DNA of 59,254 nucleotides from positions 1 through 59,254 of the IMG/VR virus record IMGVR_UViG_3300023097_000063; one strand, written 5' to 3'. Under the pieces are notes generated by a model that worked only from the letters and a program-made list of their open reading frames with translations, did not search any database and was not told the origin of the DNA. Each line of letters starts with the position of its first letter. Positions within the stretch are counted from its first letter, which is position 1. Positions 1 to 6,975 of the stretch are shown here, piece by piece. Source of the stretch: a virus. The position numbers and the translations under genes were made by a program.

Positions 1-276
1 CGACCTGAGCCCCGACCTGAGCCCCGACCTGAGCCCCGACCTGAGCCCTGACCTGAGCCCTGACCTGAGCCCCGACCTGATCCCAGACCTGAGCCCCGAC
101 CTGATCCCTGACCTGATCCCAGACCTGAGCCCCGACCTGATCCCCGACCTGAGCCCAGACCTGAGCCCCGACCTGAGCCCAGACCTGATCCCTGACCTGA
201 GCCCCGACCTGAGCCCAGACCTGATCCCTGACCTGAGCCCCGACCTGAGCCCCGACCTGATCCCTGACCTGATCCC
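1..276. repeat. 12-bp tandem repeat, about 23 copies
   Basis: A 12-bp unit (GACCTGAGCCCC with variants GACCTGATCCCT and GACCTGAGCCCA) runs without interruption from the window edge to about position 276. Variation sits at two positions of the unit only, and each variant keeps an open frame on the minus strand. The repeat is therefore the coding sequence of the gene entered next, not a CRISPR or intergenic satellite. The number of copies beyond the edge is unknown. Confidence 0.95.
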
Positions 277-502
277 AGTGGTGGGTGAGGAGGGCGGCGC
301 CGTGTGCGCCGGCGTAGGGGCTGTTGAGCCAGATGTAGATACGGGGTGGGGTGAGGCCCGCGGCCTGGTAGGCGTTGCGGATGCCTGCTTCGGCTTTGGG
401 GCGGTCGGCGGGTTGGGTGGAGAGGCCGATGTTGAGCCACTTCTGCACGTGGCCGGTCATGGCGGCCTTCTGTGCGTCGGTGAGGTGTTCGATGCGGGCC
501 AA
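1..502 (-). CDS. DQV tetrapeptide-repeat protein, C-terminus cut by window edge
   Basis: The minus-strand frame starts at a TTG at 502-500, preceded by GAGGAG. It reads [20 protein letters not shown], then a conserved-looking domain ([19 protein letters not shown]) of about 75 residues. After HHWDQV it becomes a run of tetrapeptides of the form D/A-Q-V-R/G/W that continues off the left edge. Streptomyces genomes encode proteins of this layout, so host origin is plausible; that is inference from memory of the family. The function is unknown. The regular 4-residue period could form a helical or coiled stalk. The CAACGACC element lies just upstream. A shadow frame exists on the plus strand over 278-673. 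Confidence 0.8.
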   Translation of the reverse strand, partial: MARIEHLTDAQKAAMTGHVQKWLNIGLSTQPADRPKAEAGIRNAYQAAGLTPPRIYIWLNSPYAGAHGAALLTHHWDQVRDQVGAQVGAQVRDQVWAQVGAQVRDQVWAQVGAQVWAQVGDQVGAQVWDQVRDQVGAQVWDQVGAQVRAQVRAQVGAQVGAQVGAQV

Positions 503-513
503 GGGATGCTCCT

Positions 514-528
514 CTGGTCGGGTCGTTG
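514..528 (-). promoter_or_regulatory. CAACGACC start-associated element
   Basis: The minus strand reads CAACGACCCGACCAG directly before the GAGGAG ribosome binding site of the DQV-repeat gene. A possible -10 box (TAGCGT) lies 7 nt upstream of it. This is one of twelve copies in the window; see the finding. Confidence 0.6.
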
Positions 529-570
529 GTCGGTTACGCTACCAGACAGTGTGGGTGGGTGGCTAGGGTG

Positions 571-735
571 TCACCGGCGGGAGGATGCGAATAGTCGCAT
601 GCCCCCGGAGCCGATCAGTACGCCTCCGAGGATGGCGGCCAGGATTTGGCTTCCGGGGGTGATGGCAACGTAGGTGGCGCAGATGATGCCGCAGACGACT
701 ACGGCGGTCCAGATCAAGTCCCGGCCGGTGATCAC
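571..735 (-). CDS. small membrane protein
   Basis: A 54-residue frame begins at GTG 735-733, whose GTGA overlaps the stop of the ATPase gene upstream. It contains two hydrophobic stretches ([18 protein letters not shown] and [15 protein letters not shown]) and ends in a basic tail (SSRR), so a two-pass inner-membrane protein is expected. It has no recognisable family. Translational coupling to the ATPase gene is the main reason to believe it. Confidence 0.6.
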   Translation of the reverse strand: MITGRDLIWTAVVVCGIICATYVAITPGSQILAAILGGVLIGSGGMRLFASSRR

Positions 736-1814
736 TTGGACGGCTCCTGCGGGCCTGCGACGAACCGCTCCAGACGCTCAACTACGGCTTGAACCTCCGC
801 CACCGTCAGGTCGGCCGTCGACTTCACCTCGCGGCCGATCGTCTCCGAGATGTAGGCCACCCCGTGCTGCCGATCGGTGATGTCCGCTTCCTTGAACAGG
901 TCGAACATGCGCTGCTGCGGCGACACCACCGGCTTCCGGTCCGCCTCATCCGTCGACAGCGCCGGCATGTCGCGCACGTGCGCAGTGCCAGGATCGCACT
1001 TGAGCACGTCGAAGATGACCCTCTCCAGGGTGAGGCCCGGCACTGGGCGGGGCTTGTCCACGCCGGGCTGAACGCCGGCGTGGACGGAACGGGCGCCGAC
1101 GACGACGGGTGGGTGGTCGCGGGAGACGCGGACCCAGACGGTGGCGTCGTAGCCGAGGTTCTTCTGCCCTTCGACCTTGTATTCCTTCGACCCCTGGATC
1201 GGCCTTCCACCGCTGTCGAGGGCGGCGACCTCTTTCCCGCGGGCGGTCATGACCACGATGCCGGGGAATGTCATGAGCATGGTCATGAGGCGTCGGTGTT
1301 TGCCGTTGACCTCGTTCCAGATGTCCATCGAGATGTCCGGCTCTTCATCTGCTTTGACCGCGCGGCCTTTCTTGGCGAGGCGGCGGCGGGCCTTCATGTC
1401 GGCGATGCCTTTGAGCAGCTCCCACTCTGCGGACATGGAGTCGAAGACGAGGACGATGGGGGGTTCGCCTGCGGTGTGGGCGCGGGTGGCTTCGGCGCGG
1501 ACGGCTTCGACCTGGGCGTAGACGTCCGCCCAGCTGCCGTCGTGCTCGATGAGCATGTATTGGGCGCCGGGGATGGCTCCGTATTCGTCGCCTGCGCCTT
1601 CGCCTAGGTCGAGCCAGTAAGTGGTGCCTACGCGGGGGGAGGCGGTGAGTTCGGCGGCGGCCCAGCTTTTGCCTGCTTTTTCGCCGCCTTCGATGAGGAT
1701 GAGGGGCCAGGGGACGATGCCTGTGGGTTTGCGGGCGCGGATGGGTGAGGGCGGGGGTGTGGCCGGTTCGCCGGTGTGGCGGCGGGTGGCGAGCGCGTCG
1801 CGTGCGTTGGGCAC
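732..1814 (-). CDS. Sak4/RecA-like AAA ATPase
   Basis: This 360-residue protein carries a Walker A P-loop at about residues 43-50 (GGEKAGKS) and a Walker B strand (PIVLVFDSM) near residue 120. Basic, helical sequence follows, then a C-terminal tail with ADLTVAEVQAVVERL. The layout fits the single-domain RecA-like ATPases (Sak4 type) that actinophages use for single-strand annealing recombination or replication support. The role is inferred from the fold. The GTG start at 1814 is set by AAGGAG about 5 nt upstream and a CAACGACC element. It heads a short leftward operon with the small membrane gene. Confidence 0.8.
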   Translation of the reverse strand: MPNARDALATRRHTGEPATPPPSPIRARKPTGIVPWPLILIEGGEKAGKSWAAAELTASPRVGTTYWLDLGEGAGDEYGAIPGAQYMLIEHDGSWADVYAQVEAVRAEATRAHTAGEPPIVLVFDSMSAEWELLKGIADMKARRRLAKKGRAVKADEEPDISMDIWNEVNGKHRRLMTMLMTFPGIVVMTARGKEVAALDSGGRPIQGSKEYKVEGQKNLGYDATVWVRVSRDHPPVVVGARSVHAGVQPGVDKPRPVPGLTLERVIFDVLKCDPGTAHVRDMPALSTDEADRKPVVSPQQRMFDLFKEADITDRQHGVAYISETIGREVKSTADLTVAEVQAVVERLERFVAGPQEPSK

Positions 1815-1819
1815 TAGTT

Positions 1820-1850
1820 CTCCTTGGTCTGGTCGTTGTCGTGTGCGTTG
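1820..1850 (-). promoter_or_regulatory. promoter and CAACGACC element of the ATPase operon
   Basis: Read on the minus strand, a -10-like TAAACT (about 1852-1857) is followed by CAACGACCAGACCAAGGAG at 1838-1820, which merges into the ribosome binding site of the GTG start at 1814. No good -35 box is visible. Confidence 0.55.
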
Positions 1851-1875
1851 AGTTTACGGGGCAGGTATGACGGTT

Positions 1876-2355
1876 TCAGCCTTCGGGCATTCGCTCCGGT
1901 GTTCCGCTGACGGTGCGGCGAACCGCATCCTGGTCGAACATCCAGACTCGCGGCCGTTCGTCGTCTGCGTATCCGTGAAACCGCATCGACGTCTGAGAGA
2001 CCGCCAGAATGTCCCTCCGCTCGCACAGACGCCGGGGAGTCGTCCCGACCAGCTCGGCGAGCTTGAGGAGCTGGTCCCAGGTGGGGTAGAGCTGCCCTGC
2101 TTCCCACAGGTCCACGTCCGGCTCAGCCGCTCCGCAGGCTTCGTCTACTCCGGGCCCGAACAGCCCGGCTGCGTCAAGATTCATCGTGATCAGGTACGGC
2201 TGAAGCTGCCCGGCACGCCACAGCCGGTATGCGATCCGGTCTGAGGCGTGGCGGACGGTACGAGACTGGTTGCGTCTGGCTGTGGCCTGCCGGCGGCGAT
2301 GAAGTAGCTCGTCTTCGGTGAGGCGCTGTCCGGCCTTTCCCCAGACCCAGGTCAT
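1876..2355 (-). CDS. hypothetical protein with C-terminal helical motif
   Basis: This 159-residue, Arg-rich protein has the segment YPTWDQLLKLAELVGTTPRR near residues 88-107, which resembles a short helix-turn-helix or the conserved core of a small actinophage family. The N-terminus is basic (RRRQATARRNQSRT), compatible with nucleic acid binding. The ATG at 2355 lies 4 nt after the stop of the upstream gene with GAG close by, so it is probably co-transcribed. I do not recognise a function. Confidence 0.75.
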   Translation of the reverse strand: MTWVWGKAGQRLTEDELLHRRRQATARRNQSRTVRHASDRIAYRLWRAGQLQPYLITMNLDAAGLFGPGVDEACGAAEPDVDLWEAGQLYPTWDQLLKLAELVGTTPRRLCERRDILAVSQTSMRFHGYADDERPRVWMFDQDAVRRTVSGTPERMPEG

Positions 2356-2359
2356 TCGC

Positions 2360-2839
2360 TCATCGAATGTTCAGCGTGGCGACTTCTGCGGCAGCGTCGG
2401 CTGCGGCCTCCCGCTTCGCCGTGCTGTCCAGCCGCAGTGTCAGTGCCCCCGGCTTACCCCCGGGCCGGATCACGAGTCCCGGCACCAGCTCGCCGGTCTC
2501 TGGATCTACCACTCCGGTCTCGTCGGCAACGAGCCGGGAAACGATCGCTTCGACCGCCACCGCCCGGACCTGTTCGATGGTCTCCACCTGGTCGGGGTGG
2601 TGTACCTTCGCCCACTTCGTCAGGGCCCCGGGGTCGGCCACCTGGATCGTCGCCTTACTGACTGGGAGGACTGCGGTTCCCAGTCCGGGGATCGACCACG
2701 ACGGTGCGACGCCCTGGTCGGTGAACTCGGCGACCGCCTGGGCGGCGAGCTCGGCCCGCAGTTCCTTCGCTTTCGAAGAGGCGGCAGCGGAGATCGATTC
2801 CCAGCGGAGGATCTGTCGGACCATCTCGGCGCGGTTCAT
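2360..2839 (-). CDS. hypothetical protein, helical, nucleic-acid-metabolism neighbourhood
   Basis: I set the start at ATG 2839 because GGGAGA lies 6 nt upstream and this ATG overlaps the stop of the small gene before it; the open frame extends further but without a signal. The 159 residues hold a helical N-terminus rich in Ala and Glu (AAASSKAKELRAELAAQAVA), a middle with PSWSIPGLGTAVL, and a C-terminal TLRLDSTAKREAAADAAAEV. It has no catalytic motif and its function is unknown. It sits in the leftward run with the Sak4-like ATPase. Confidence 0.75.
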   Translation of the reverse strand: MNRAEMVRQILRWESISAAASSKAKELRAELAAQAVAEFTDQGVAPSWSIPGLGTAVLPVSKATIQVADPGALTKWAKVHHPDQVETIEQVRAVAVEAIVSRLVADETGVVDPETGELVPGLVIRPGGKPGALTLRLDSTAKREAAADAAAEVATLNIR

Positions 2840-2949
2840 GCGGCGTCTCCCTGCGGCACGGTGGCCGGTTCGTTCTGGGCAAAGTAGCGGCGGGCGAGCC
2901 ACGTGTCCCGGTTCGCATCCCAGCCGAGGACCGGTATCGGGCTACCCAC
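2836..2949 (-). CDS. small hypothetical protein (37 residues)
   Basis: A GTG at 2949 opens a short frame (VGSPIPVLGWDANRDTWLAR...) that ends at 2836, where its TGA overlaps the ATG of the next gene. It also overlaps the stop of the gene upstream by a few bases. The tight overlaps at both ends are the evidence. An upstream in-frame TGA rules out a longer version. Confidence 0.5.
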   Translation of the reverse strand: MGSPIPVLGWDANRDTWLARRYFAQNEPATVPQGDAA

Positions 2950-3274
2950 CGCCGCCGCCGTTCATGACGCAGGTAGTGCCGCCGTGACGGGGGATGATGA
3001 CGAAGTGACTGGCCTCGGTACACGCGTAGCAGCACAGGTCGGCGGGAGCCTCACAGTTGCGACCGTGGAGGTCGCAGCACGGGCGGGCGGCAGCCTCGAC
3101 AGCGGCAGCCAGATCGGTAGCGAGGACAGCAGCCTTGTCGAGCATCGCGACCTGGTGTTCGGCATAGGAACGGCCGAGTTCGGACCAGCCGCAGAAGCAG
3201 CCCCTGGAGTCCATGCGCTGGTGTGCGATGAGAACAGCTTCTGCGGTTGCCAGGACGCCCCTGGGAGTGATCAT
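2942..3274 (-). CDS. Cys-rich hypothetical protein
   Basis: This 110-residue protein has a helical first half (MITPRGVLATAEAVLIAHQR, then many Ala) and a cluster of cysteines (CFCGW near 27; CCDLHGRNCEAPADLCCYAC near 67-86) that could bind metal. It ends in a poly-Gly tail. The ATG at 3274 overlaps the previous stop by 4 bp. It has no known family. Confidence 0.7.
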   Translation of the reverse strand: MITPRGVLATAEAVLIAHQRMDSRGCFCGWSELGRSYAEHQVAMLDKAAVLATDLAAAVEAAARPCCDLHGRNCEAPADLCCYACTEASHFVIIPRHGGTTCVMNGGGGG

Positions 3275-3750
3275 GAAGCGTCGTCAGGGGTCAGGGACTG
3301 CTTGAGAATGTCAGGCGAAATCCCGAGGCGATGCAGAACTTCCTTGATCACTGCCTGGTCGTCCACGGCGGCCATCTCCGCCCGGAAGGCCTTAGCATCG
3401 TCGGCGAGCCGCCGCTGCAGGGACAGGTATTCGACGGCGGAGAGGCTGTTCGTCTCCACCTGACCGGCGCAGGCAACCGCGAGCCCCAGGGCCTCCTCGT
3501 ACCCGAACCGGTGCTTGGCGTTCCAGGCCTCGTCGCGTTCGCCCGGGCGGAGTTCGTAGTCCCAGCCGCCGTCGGTATTGAGGCACATCGCACGGTCGAC
3601 GACTGCGTACCGGTCGCCGCCCCGCCAGGCGACTTTCACCGAATAGGCGTGGTGGGCAGGGTCACCGACCGGGACGGCGGACACGGCGACTTCGGTGATG
3701 AGCGCGGTGATGCCGGCGGCGTGGGGTTGCTGGTCGAGGGGGAACTGCAT
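3271..3750 (-). CDS. hypothetical protein, first gene of leftward operon
   Basis: This 159-residue protein has a beta-rich first half (YSVKVAWRGGDRYAVVDRA, WDYELRPGERDE) and a helical second half (LSLQRRLADDAKAFRAEMAA). GAGAGAA precedes the ATG at 3750. A CAACGACC element and a TAGGGT -10-like box lie upstream, so it appears to lead the operon that runs to about 1876. The function is unknown. Confidence 0.8.
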   Translation of the reverse strand: MQFPLDQQPHAAGITALITEVAVSAVPVGDPAHHAYSVKVAWRGGDRYAVVDRAMCLNTDGGWDYELRPGERDEAWNAKHRFGYEEALGLAVACAGQVETNSLSAVEYLSLQRRLADDAKAFRAEMAAVDDQAVIKEVLHRLGISPDILKQSLTPDDAS

Positions 3751-3766
3751 GGGTTCTCTCTTTCAT

Positions 3767-3840
3767 GGTCGTTTCTGGGTCGTTGGGTTTCCACCCTACC
3801 CGCCGCCCCGGTACGCTGTGAAGCCAACGACCCCGACCAA
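3767..3840. promoter_or_regulatory. divergent promoter region with CAACGACC on both strands
   Basis: Leftward: TAGGGT at about 3793-3798 (minus strand), then CAACGACCCAGAAACGACC at 3785-3767, which holds a second AACGACC. Rightward: TACGCT at 3812-3817, then CAACGACCCCGACC from 3825. The two elements face away from each other and serve the operons that start at 3750 and 3852. Confidence 0.6.
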
Positions 3841-3851
3841 AAGGACCACGG

Positions 3852-4319
3852 ATGACGACCCTTACCCCCGAAACCCACACGATTCGCTTGCGTGACGGCA
3901 ACGAACTCGACATCCAAGGCACCCGCATCGGCCACGCCTCCTCCGCCGGCGACGACGAACCCCACACGAACCACCCCGGCGAGCCGTTCGGGATGCCCGG
4001 TACCCGGTGCCGGGCGTGCAGGTGGATCGAACTGTCGATCTACCTCGTCGATGCCGTCTACGGCGTGTACACCCCTGATACGGAGACCGCCGAGAACGAG
4101 ACCGCCGAGGCGCCGCAGGGCCGCTACCTGGTCCACAAGCTCGGCCAGTCGATCGTCCCGGGCGAGATCATCAAAGTGAATCTGTACTGGACCGACAAGG
4201 CCATCGACGTGGTCAAGTCGCTGCTGTATCAGGGGCGTCTCGACGGCGCGAACCGTCTCGTGGCCGCTCGTGCCGCGCAGAACGACCCGGAGATCTACAA
4301 GGCCCTCCAGGTCTGGTAG
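3852..4319 (+). CDS. hypothetical protein
   Basis: This 155-residue protein starts at an ATG with AAAGGA upstream and a CAACGACC element 12 nt further on. The N-terminus is beta-like (THTIRLRDGNELDIQG). A CRAC motif and the segment RWIELSIYLVDAVYGVYTPD lie in the middle, and the C-terminus is helical (GRLDGANRLVAARAAQND). It has no known family. It ends 1 bp from a convergent small gene. Confidence 0.8.
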   Translation: MTTLTPETHTIRLRDGNELDIQGTRIGHASSAGDDEPHTNHPGEPFGMPGTRCRACRWIELSIYLVDAVYGVYTPDTETAENETAEAPQGRYLVHKLGQSIVPGEIIKVNLYWTDKAIDVVKSLLYQGRLDGANRLVAARAAQNDPEIYKALQVW

Positions 4320-4493
4320 TCACCAGGGCCAGGCGGCGGCCATTCCGGCGAGGAGGCCGATGCTGGCTCCGGTGGCGAAGAACAGCACCCTGCCGATCAG
4401 CTTGTCCACGGCCTGGTCGCGGCGGTCGGCGGCGGCGATCCGGGCGGCGAGCTGGTGGAAGTCGTAGGCGTGGTTTCCGGTCAACGTCGTCAT
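4320..4493 (-). CDS. small membrane protein
   Basis: A 57-residue protein with a polar helical N-terminus (HQLAARIAAADRRDQAVDKL) and one transmembrane segment (VLFFATGASIGLLAGMAAAW). Its ATG at 4493 overlaps the TGA of the PadR-like gene by 4 bp, so the two are co-translated. Confidence 0.7.
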   Translation of the reverse strand: MTTLTGNHAYDFHQLAARIAAADRRDQAVDKLIGRVLFFATGASIGLLAGMAAAWPW

Positions 4494-4933
4494 GCTGTCC
4501 TGTTCCTCGTGTCGGCTTCGTCGGCGGCGGCCAGGAGTCGCCGGGCGTGGGCGCGGACCTCAGCCGCCGTGAAGATGATTCCCCCGTCGATGATGACGTA
4601 ACCGCTGCCGGGAAGGTGCTGGACCAGGCCTGTGAGGTCGGCGTCGGGGTTGAAGTCGTGGCCGCGGAGGAGCCGGATCAGATCGGCGGTGATCTCGGCG
4701 GCGAGGGTGTGGCCGGCATCGGTGAGCTGGTAGTAGGTGCGGGGAGGGCCGGTGCCGGCGGTCTGTTCGGTGCGGGTGATGTGGCCTGCGGTGGTGAGTT
4801 TGGCGAGGGTGGGGTAGAGGCCGGAGTTGGTGAGGCCGGTCTGGTCGAGGAGTTCGCGTCCGTAGAGGGGTGTGGGGTGGTTGTGGTGGAGGGTGTGGAG
4901 GATGCGGGCGGGGGCGAGGACGGTGAGGGTCAC
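4490..4933 (-). CDS. PadR-like winged-helix regulator
   Basis: Taking the GTG at 4933 gives 147 residues. They contain a winged-helix core (LYGRELLDQTGLTNSGLYPT, then LAKLTTAGHITRTE and the wing RTYYQLTDAGH), which matches PadR/MarR-type DNA-binding domains. A C-terminal helical part (TAAEVRAHARRLLAAADEAD) may dimerise. The GTG lies 6 nt after a TACCGT -10 box with a TTGCCG -35 box 17 nt further upstream, so the mRNA is probably leaderless. A longer frame back to 5206 exists but would run through the divergent promoter. It is likely to control the divergent gene at 5009 and itself. Confidence 0.75.
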   Translation of the reverse strand: MTLTVLAPARILHTLHHNHPTPLYGRELLDQTGLTNSGLYPTLAKLTTAGHITRTEQTAGTGPPRTYYQLTDAGHTLAAEITADLIRLLRGHDFNPDADLTGLVQHLPGSGYVIIDGGIIFTAAEVRAHARRLLAAADEADTRNRTA

Positions 4934-4939
4934 TCTGGC

Positions 4940-5003
4940 ACGGTAGCGTCGTTGACATACGTCGGCAAGTGGGGTTACCGTCAGGCCACAACGACCTGAG
5001 GAG
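4940..5003. promoter_or_regulatory. overlapping divergent promoters
   Basis: Rightward: TTGACA 4952-4957, 18-bp spacer, TACCGT 4976-4981, then CAACGACCTGAGGAG from 4989 up to the ATG at 5009. Leftward: TTGCCG (minus strand, 4968-4963), 17-bp spacer, TACCGT (4945-4940), then the GTG at 4933. The -35 boxes interleave, so one bound protein could block both promoters. Confidence 0.7.
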
Positions 5004-5008
5004 ATGGC

Positions 5009-5311
5009 ATGGACGAGATCACGATCGACGGCCAGTTCGGTGGTTCGCGGATCATGGTCAGCGGCCCCGACGACGACGGTGACCTGATGGTCGTGGTCGA
5101 GGACCGTGACGAGCGCGCTGACATCTACCTCAGCATGGAGAACGCGGCGTCTCTCATCGGCGCTCTGGCGGCGCGGCTGGCCGAGGCGGCGGGCCGGGCT
5201 GCTCACGTGAGTGCCGGCGTGTCCCAGGCGGTGCGTGAGCAGCAGAACGCGGCGGTGGAGAAGGTGCTCCAGGCCACGCGTGACGCCGCGGTCTCCGAGG
5301 CGTACCTGTAG
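5009..5311 (+). CDS. hypothetical protein
   Basis: A 100-residue acidic protein, beta-like in the first half (ITIDGQFGGSRIMVSGPDDD, DLMVVVEDRDERADIYLSM) and helical in the second (LIGALAARLAEAAGRAAHVS). AGGAGA precedes the ATG. It stands alone between the divergent promoter and a strong terminator. The function is unknown. Confidence 0.8.
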   Translation: MDEITIDGQFGGSRIMVSGPDDDGDLMVVVEDRDERADIYLSMENAASLIGALAARLAEAAGRAAHVSAGVSQAVREQQNAAVEKVLQATRDAAVSEAYL

Positions 5312-5341
5312 AGGCTTTGCTCAGTACATCCCCCTGGTGAG

Positions 5342-5374
5342 TGTGGGGAGCCCTCCAGCCCGGGGCTCCCCACA
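5342..5374 (+). terminator. rho-independent terminator
   Basis: TGTGGGGAGCC pairs with GGCTCCCCACA across a short loop and is followed by TTCCTTTT. It lies 30 bp after the stop of the preceding gene. Confidence 0.85.
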
Positions 5375-5391
5375 TTCCTTTTGTTGCGCCG

Positions 5392-5442
5392 TTGACATAC
5401 CGAGGTGTGGGGTCATAGACTCAACCCACAACGACCCAGACC
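5392..5442 (+). promoter_or_regulatory. sigma70-type promoter with CAACGACC element
   Basis: TTGACA at 5392-5397, an 18-bp spacer, TAGACT at 5416-5421, then CAACGACCCAGACC from 5429. The -35 context GTTGACATAC is identical to that of the promoter at 4952. Confidence 0.8.
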
Positions 5443-5459
5443 CCGCACCGGAGGCCCCC

Positions 5460-5891
5460 GTGAACGACCTGATCGAAGTCTCCCGCCCCTACGCCTTCGA
5501 CGCCGGCACCGGCACCTACGGCATCCGCGAGACCGTCGCCGGGATCCGTACCCGCCTCGGCCGCCCCGTCACGCAGACCCGCGTCTACTCGAAGACCGGC
5601 GTCGAGAAGACCAGCCCCGAGGGGGCGATGATCGGGCTCCTCAAGCGGGCGGTCGCGGACGACCGTCCGGTCACTCCCGTCGGCCGTGGCACCGGGATCT
5701 CCACTACGACCGCGACCGCGTGTGAGCGCCGCGGTCTGGGCCGGACCGTCTGCGGCGGGGCCAGGAAGTACCAGATCGTCGGGTTCCAGATCAATGACAA
5801 GGGCCGGGCCGCCCTCACCGCCCCGGCTGGGAAGCTGTCCGCGGGCGACGTCACCCGGGAGATCCTCGCCAGCCTGAAGAACGGGAGCTGA
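5460..5891 (+). CDS. hypothetical protein
   Basis: I set the start at GTG 5460, with GGAGG 5 nt upstream and the promoter ending near 5430; the longer open frame would cross the terminator. The 143 residues contain TYGIRETVAGIRTRLGRPV, a Thr/Gly-rich middle and a C-terminal helix (LSAGDVTREILASLKNGS). It is first in a rightward operon that runs to 6838. It has no recognised family. Confidence 0.75.
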   Translation: MNDLIEVSRPYAFDAGTGTYGIRETVAGIRTRLGRPVTQTRVYSKTGVEKTSPEGAMIGLLKRAVADDRPVTPVGRGTGISTTTATACERRGLGRTVCGGARKYQIVGFQINDKGRAALTAPAGKLSAGDVTREILASLKNGS

Positions 5892-5896
5892 ACCGT

Positions 5897-6067
5897 ATGC
5901 AGAAGCCGCCACCGGTCGAGGTGGGGATCATGCACCCCACCCCCGGCCAGAAGAAAACCCCCGCCAAGGCCATCGCCCCGCTCGCCGCCGCGATCGTCCT
6001 GTGCGTTCTCGTCGGGATGGTGTGCGTGACCATCCTCGGTGTCGTCTGGATGGTGACCGGTCGATGA
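5897..6067 (+). CDS. small membrane protein
   Basis: A 56-residue frame starting at ATG 5897: a Pro-rich N-terminus, then one long hydrophobic segment (IAPLAAAIVLCVLVGMVCVT and on to GVVWMV). Its TGA overlaps the next ATG (ATGA at 6064). Confidence 0.7.
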   Translation: MQKPPPVEVGIMHPTPGQKKTPAKAIAPLAAAIVLCVLVGMVCVTILGVVWMVTGR

Positions 6068-6408
6068 GCAGCATGCCGGAGCCGGTGGAGGGCTCGTACG
6101 TGATGGTGGGCGTGGCCCCCGACGAAACCGTCTACCTGCGTGACGACATCGACGCGGACGAGACGTGCCGGTGGATGCCCCTCACCGAGAACGGCACCAC
6201 CGCCGCCGACAGTTCCTGGGCGGACATCCTGGGCTTCGACGAGCCCATCCAGCGCCTGTGGCCCGGCATCGACCTGTGGGTCGGGGTGTACCGGCACCTG
6301 GACGACGCCCACAACGCCGGCCACAACCCGGACTTCGAGGCCGGTCTGGCGTTCGCCGCGGCCCTGTTCGCGGAGACGCTGGGGTTGGAGCGGCCGCCGT
6401 GGGCGTAG
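6064..6408 (+). CDS. hypothetical protein
   Basis: A 114-residue acidic protein starting at ATG 6064, which overlaps the upstream TGA; the frame is open further upstream but without support. It contains YVMVGVAPDETVYLRDDI and a C-terminal helix (FEAGLAFAAALFAETLG). The function is unknown. Confidence 0.75.
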   Translation: MSSMPEPVEGSYVMVGVAPDETVYLRDDIDADETCRWMPLTENGTTAADSSWADILGFDEPIQRLWPGIDLWVGVYRHLDDAHNAGHNPDFEAGLAFAAALFAETLGLERPPWA

Positions 6409-6542
6409 CGGACTGGGTGTGGTGGCAGTGGGCATCGGCTGCGTCGGTGGTCGGGATCATCTGGGGTGCGGGGGCGCTCGGGATCGGGATCGTGTTCGGC
6501 CGGATGGTGCGGCTGCGTGACGGAGAGGAAGGCCTGGAGTGA
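6399..6542 (+). CDS. small membrane protein
   Basis: A GTG at 6399, inside the end of the previous gene, opens 47 residues with a Trp-rich start (VADWVWWQWASAASVV) and a single transmembrane stretch (GIIWGAGALGIGIVFG). It ends overlapping the next GTG (GTGA). The organisation matches the other small membrane genes here. Confidence 0.65.
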   Translation: MGVADWVWWQWASAASVVGIIWGAGALGIGIVFGRMVRLRDGEEGLE

Positions 6543-6838
6543 CCGGCGCCCTGGACGATGCGTTCGCGGAGATGGTCTACCGCGAGATGACCGAATCGGT
6601 GACCAAGATGCTGAAGGCCGAGCTCGCGTTCGACGAGCTCCGCCGGCTGTACAAGACGCACCGGCAGTACGCGGGGCTGGATGAGGCGTCGCAGGAGACG
6701 CGTCACGCCGCGGATCCGCGTACGAAGCAGGCGATCGCGCAGTGTGCGTTCTTCCGCGAGCGCGCGTCGATGTTCGCGGCGGTGTACCAGGCGTGGGATG
6801 TCCGGCAGCAGCGTTCCGTTGAGCCTGGTCCGGAGTAG
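6539..6838 (+). CDS. hypothetical helical protein
   Basis: A 99-residue, largely helical protein (VYREMTESVTKMLKAELAFD, RHAADPRTKQAIAQCAFFRE). It starts at GTG 6539, overlapping the upstream stop by 4 bp, and is the last gene of the operon that begins at 5460. The function is unknown. Confidence 0.75.
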   Translation: MTGALDDAFAEMVYREMTESVTKMLKAELAFDELRRLYKTHRQYAGLDEASQETRHAADPRTKQAIAQCAFFRERASMFAAVYQAWDVRQQRSVEPGPE

Positions 6839-6851
6839 CACCATACGAAAA

Positions 6852-6892
6852 ATTGCTCAGGAAACTCACAGCAGTACGGGTTGGCTGAGCAA
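6852..6892. repeat. spaced inverted repeat, possible operator
   Basis: TTGCTCAG and CTGAGCAA form a perfect 8-bp inverted repeat 25 bp apart in the gap before the surface-protein gene. The half-site TTGCTCAG also occurs at about 5318. A TAGCGT -10-like box follows at about 6899. It could be an operator for the next gene. Confidence 0.4.
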
Positions 6893-6921
6893 AACCTGAT
6901 AGCGTCCCGCCCCGTCCCCCT

Positions 6922-6951
6922 GGGCCCGGCCATCCCCAAACGGCCGGGCCC
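6922..6951 (+). terminator. GC-rich hairpin
   Basis: GGGCCCGGCC and GGCCGGGCCC form a perfect 10-bp stem with a 10-nt loop. There is no T tract. Lying 25 bp before a start codon, it could also act in the leader of the surface-protein mRNA. Confidence 0.6.
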
Positions 6952-6975
6952 ACCCCATATTCAGGAAGAGACACG

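Noticed and set aside
1-276. Possible CRISPR array or minisatellite
   Set aside because: The units are contiguous without spacers and stay in frame with a plausible protein on the minus strand.
789-1607. Long plus-strand open frame of 272 codons
   Set aside because: It is antisense to the Sak4-like ATPase gene, which has Walker motifs and a ribosome binding site; the plus-strand product is low-complexity.
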